Shown here: one piece after another, positions 5,133-6,084 of the stretch | Layout: the number at the start of each line of letters is the position of its first letter | Position numbering within the stretch: the first letter of the stretch is position 1 | Source: Spirochaetes bacterium RIFOXYC1_FULL_54_7 | GTDB taxonomy: Bacteria > Spirochaetota > Spirochaetia > Treponematales > UBA12059 | DNA: 6,084 nt | Direction: 5' to 3' | Assembly: GCA_001830645.1 (NCBI GenBank) | Contig: MIBM01000086.1 | Span: 1 to 6,084, forward strand | Translations under genes and position numbers: made by a program | Notes under the pieces: model-generated | What the model was told of the DNA's origin: nothing | The model's database searches: none | What the model saw: only the letters and a program-made list of their open reading frames with translations

Positions 5133-5414
5133 ATGACCAACTCGATACCCTTGTTCGAAGCCAAGGCCCATCTATCCGAACTCGTAAAACAGGTTGCCCA
5201 GACAGGTCAAAGCATAGCCATCTCTGTCCGTGGGGAGCCAAAAGTCCGCCTGGTGCCTTATGATGCGCCACTGTCAGTACTGGATGCCTGGGAAATACGG
5301 GAAAAACTGGCGGCGGAGTATGGTGTGGGGGAATATGGTTCACCGGATTTCATTGACCAAGCCCGGGCTGTGGTCACACCGGCTCCTCTGTTCAATGAAG
5401 AAGACCGGCAATGA
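5133..5414 (+). CDS. Phd/YefM-family antitoxin
   Basis: This 93-residue antitoxin should neutralise the toxin encoded next and repress their shared promoter. Residues 3-44 (NSIPLFEAKAHLSELVKQVA, then TGQSIAISVRGEPKVRLVPY) follow the Phd/YefM pattern: a strand and helix leading to a Leu-rich helix, then a Gly-rich turn and a strand pair ending in a hydrophobic-Val-Pro motif. The acidic C-terminal half (about 46-93, with DAWEIREKLAAEYG and FNEEDRQ) is the usual toxin-wrapping, protease-sensitive part. The start is fixed by an in-frame stop (5121-5123) close upstream; no clear ribosome-binding site precedes it. The stop codon overlaps the toxin start in ATGA (5411-5414), so translation of the two is coupled. 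Confidence 0.88.
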   Translation: MTNSIPLFEAKAHLSELVKQVAQTGQSIAISVRGEPKVRLVPYDAPLSVLDAWEIREKLAAEYGVGEYGSPDFIDQARAVVTPAPLFNEEDRQ

Positions 5415-5830
5415 AGATCCTTCTGGATACTTCGGTCTACTCCCAGCCAATCAAGAAAAGGCCCCTTGCTACTGTCGTTGCTCACTGGAAAAGCCATCCT
5501 GAAAGTGAATATGCCATATCGACAATCTGCGAACTGGAGGTTCTGTATGGTATCAGACTGGCTGCTTCGAACCGCCTGAGCAGAGCCTACGAGGATATAC
5601 TCAAGGGGCGCTTCCCCATCCTGGCCTTCGACAAGGACTGCGCCGCCCTGTATGCAGATCTACAGGCAGCTTCTGTATCCAAAGGACAGACCTGGCCGGC
5701 CTTCGACCTGATGATCGCGGCCACTGCGATCCTGCACGGGCTCGAGCTGGCCACCTGCAATGCGGCGGATTTCCAGAGTATCCCAGGCCTCATAGTCAAG
5801 GACTGGAGCCTCCCGGCCTCCAGCCTCTGA
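5411..5830 (+). CDS. VapC-like PIN-domain ribonuclease toxin
   Basis: This 139-residue protein fits the length and motif order of VapC toxins, metal-dependent endoribonucleases that stop growth by cutting RNA, often tRNA. The acidic active site is complete: Asp6 in MKILLDTSVY, Glu43 in the CELEVLYG segment, Asp99 in PAFDLMIAATA, and Asn117 with Asp120 in ATCNAADF. The PIN domain spans nearly the whole chain (about 2-132). It overlaps the Phd/YefM-type antitoxin gene by 4 bases and has only a weak purine-rich site (GAAGAAGA) upstream, which fits translational coupling. Its stop lies 19 bases from the stop of the convergent ccsA-like gene. A housekeeping PIN nuclease is an alternative, but the paired antitoxin makes that unlikely. 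The RNA target is unknown. Confidence 0.9.
   Translation: MKILLDTSVYSQPIKKRPLATVVAHWKSHPESEYAISTICELEVLYGIRLAASNRLSRAYEDILKGRFPILAFDKDCAALYADLQAASVSKGQTWPAFDLMIAATAILHGLELATCNAADFQSIPGLIVKDWSLPASSL
5803..5823. terminator. Possible bidirectional stem-loop between convergent genes
   Basis: CTGGAG (5803-5808) and CTCCAG (5818-5823) are perfect 6-base arms around a GC-rich 9-base loop, within the last codons of vapC. The same stem would form on a transcript from the convergent ccsA-like gene, where TCCTTGACT follows. Neither side has a real T-tract, so termination activity is uncertain. Confidence 0.25.
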
Positions 5831-5849
5831 ACCACCGGTCATCGGCCAC

Positions 5850-6084
5850 TCAACCGTAACTGTGCAGCCCCGGCAGCAGGTAGTTTACGCCGAAGAAGGT
5901 GAATACGGTACAGGCAAAGCCGGCAACGGAGATGATGGCTGGCAGAGAATCCTTGCGCTTCATGATCAGCCTCACGTGCAGGTACACGGTGTACACAAGC
6001 CAGGTGACCAGGGCCCAGGTTTCCTTGGGATCCCAGCTCCACCAGCGGCCCCAGGCCTGCTCGGCCCAGATGGCGCCGAAGGCC
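5850..6084 (-). CDS. ccsA: Cytochrome c biogenesis protein CcsA/CcsB (ResC-like), C-terminal fragment
   Basis: Only the last 77 residues and the TGA stop (5850-5852) are in the window; the gene begins beyond 6084. The haem-handling signature WGRWWSWDPKE lies at visible residues 11-21 (6021-6053), with TW following. Two membrane segments follow (about 23-40, ALVTWLVYTVYLHVRLI, and 49-66, AIISVAGFACTVFTFFGV), and the protein ends VNYLLPGLHSYG. Both the motif and this ending are characteristic of the system II CcsA/ResC haem exporter, which works with CcsB/ResB to attach haem to c-type apocytochromes outside the membrane. The CcmF and CcmC proteins of system I share the Trp-rich motif but not this short C-terminal layout. 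The gene converges on vapC. It implies that the organism makes c-type cytochromes. Confidence 0.88.
   Translation of the reverse strand, partial: AFGAIWAEQAWGRWWSWDPKETWALVTWLVYTVYLHVRLIMKRKDSLPAIISVAGFACTVFTFFGVNYLLPGLHSYG

Noticed and set aside
5839..6042. An open frame of 67 codons on the minus strand with an ATG start.
   Set aside because: The neighbouring frame encodes WWSWDPKETW and a typical CcsA C-terminus; this frame is its shadow and resembles no family.

Overview
This window is a bacterial chromosomal segment with three blocks: a sugar-type ABC transporter operon on the minus strand, a central accessory stretch (DUF2786 gene, multicopper oxidase, toxin-antitoxin pair), and the 3' end of a cytochrome c biogenesis gene. 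The organism is probably a spirochaete. The clue is the N-terminus of the solute-binding protein, a signal peptide ending in LFA followed by AGTTEAPAA, a pattern common in Spirochaetota binding proteins. The regulator-binding protein-permease layout and medium-to-high GC coding fit, but no rRNA or marker gene is present, so this is an inference.

Positions 1-2678, minus strand, read from high to low coordinates. A strong promoter (TTGACA, 17-base spacer, TAATAT) carries two operator-like palindromes and drives a LacI-family regulator (2586-1555). Next come a periplasmic solute-binding protein (1499-216) and the first 53 codons of an inner-membrane permease (160-1, running off the window). A GC-rich 10-bp hairpin lies between the binding-protein and permease genes. 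The likely logic is that the regulator senses a sugar-like ligand and controls its own operon, which encodes the importer. The substrate cannot be read from the sequence.

Positions 2691-3658. A DUF2786 protein of unknown function (minus strand) ends in a 55-bp nested palindrome that can fold into a closing stem with two hairpin arms. An AT-rich divergent region (about 3560-3610) lies upstream of both this gene and the plus-strand oxidase.

Positions 3659-5830, plus strand. First is a secreted three-domain multicopper oxidase with all four copper-ligand motifs and a Met-rich loop. It is followed by a Phd/YefM-type antitoxin and a VapC-like PIN-domain toxin that overlap by 4 bases (ATGA).

Positions 5850-6084, minus strand. 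This is the C-terminal 77 residues of a CcsA/CcsB (ResC-like) cytochrome c assembly protein, identified by its Trp-rich haem-handling motif. It converges on vapC with only 19 bases between the stop codons.

No tRNA, rRNA, CRISPR array, transposase or integrase gene was seen. No stretch above 300 bases lacks a gene. I see no unmistakable new system; the most unusual items are the T-shaped palindrome at 2701-2755 and the compact double-operator promoter at 2629-2678.
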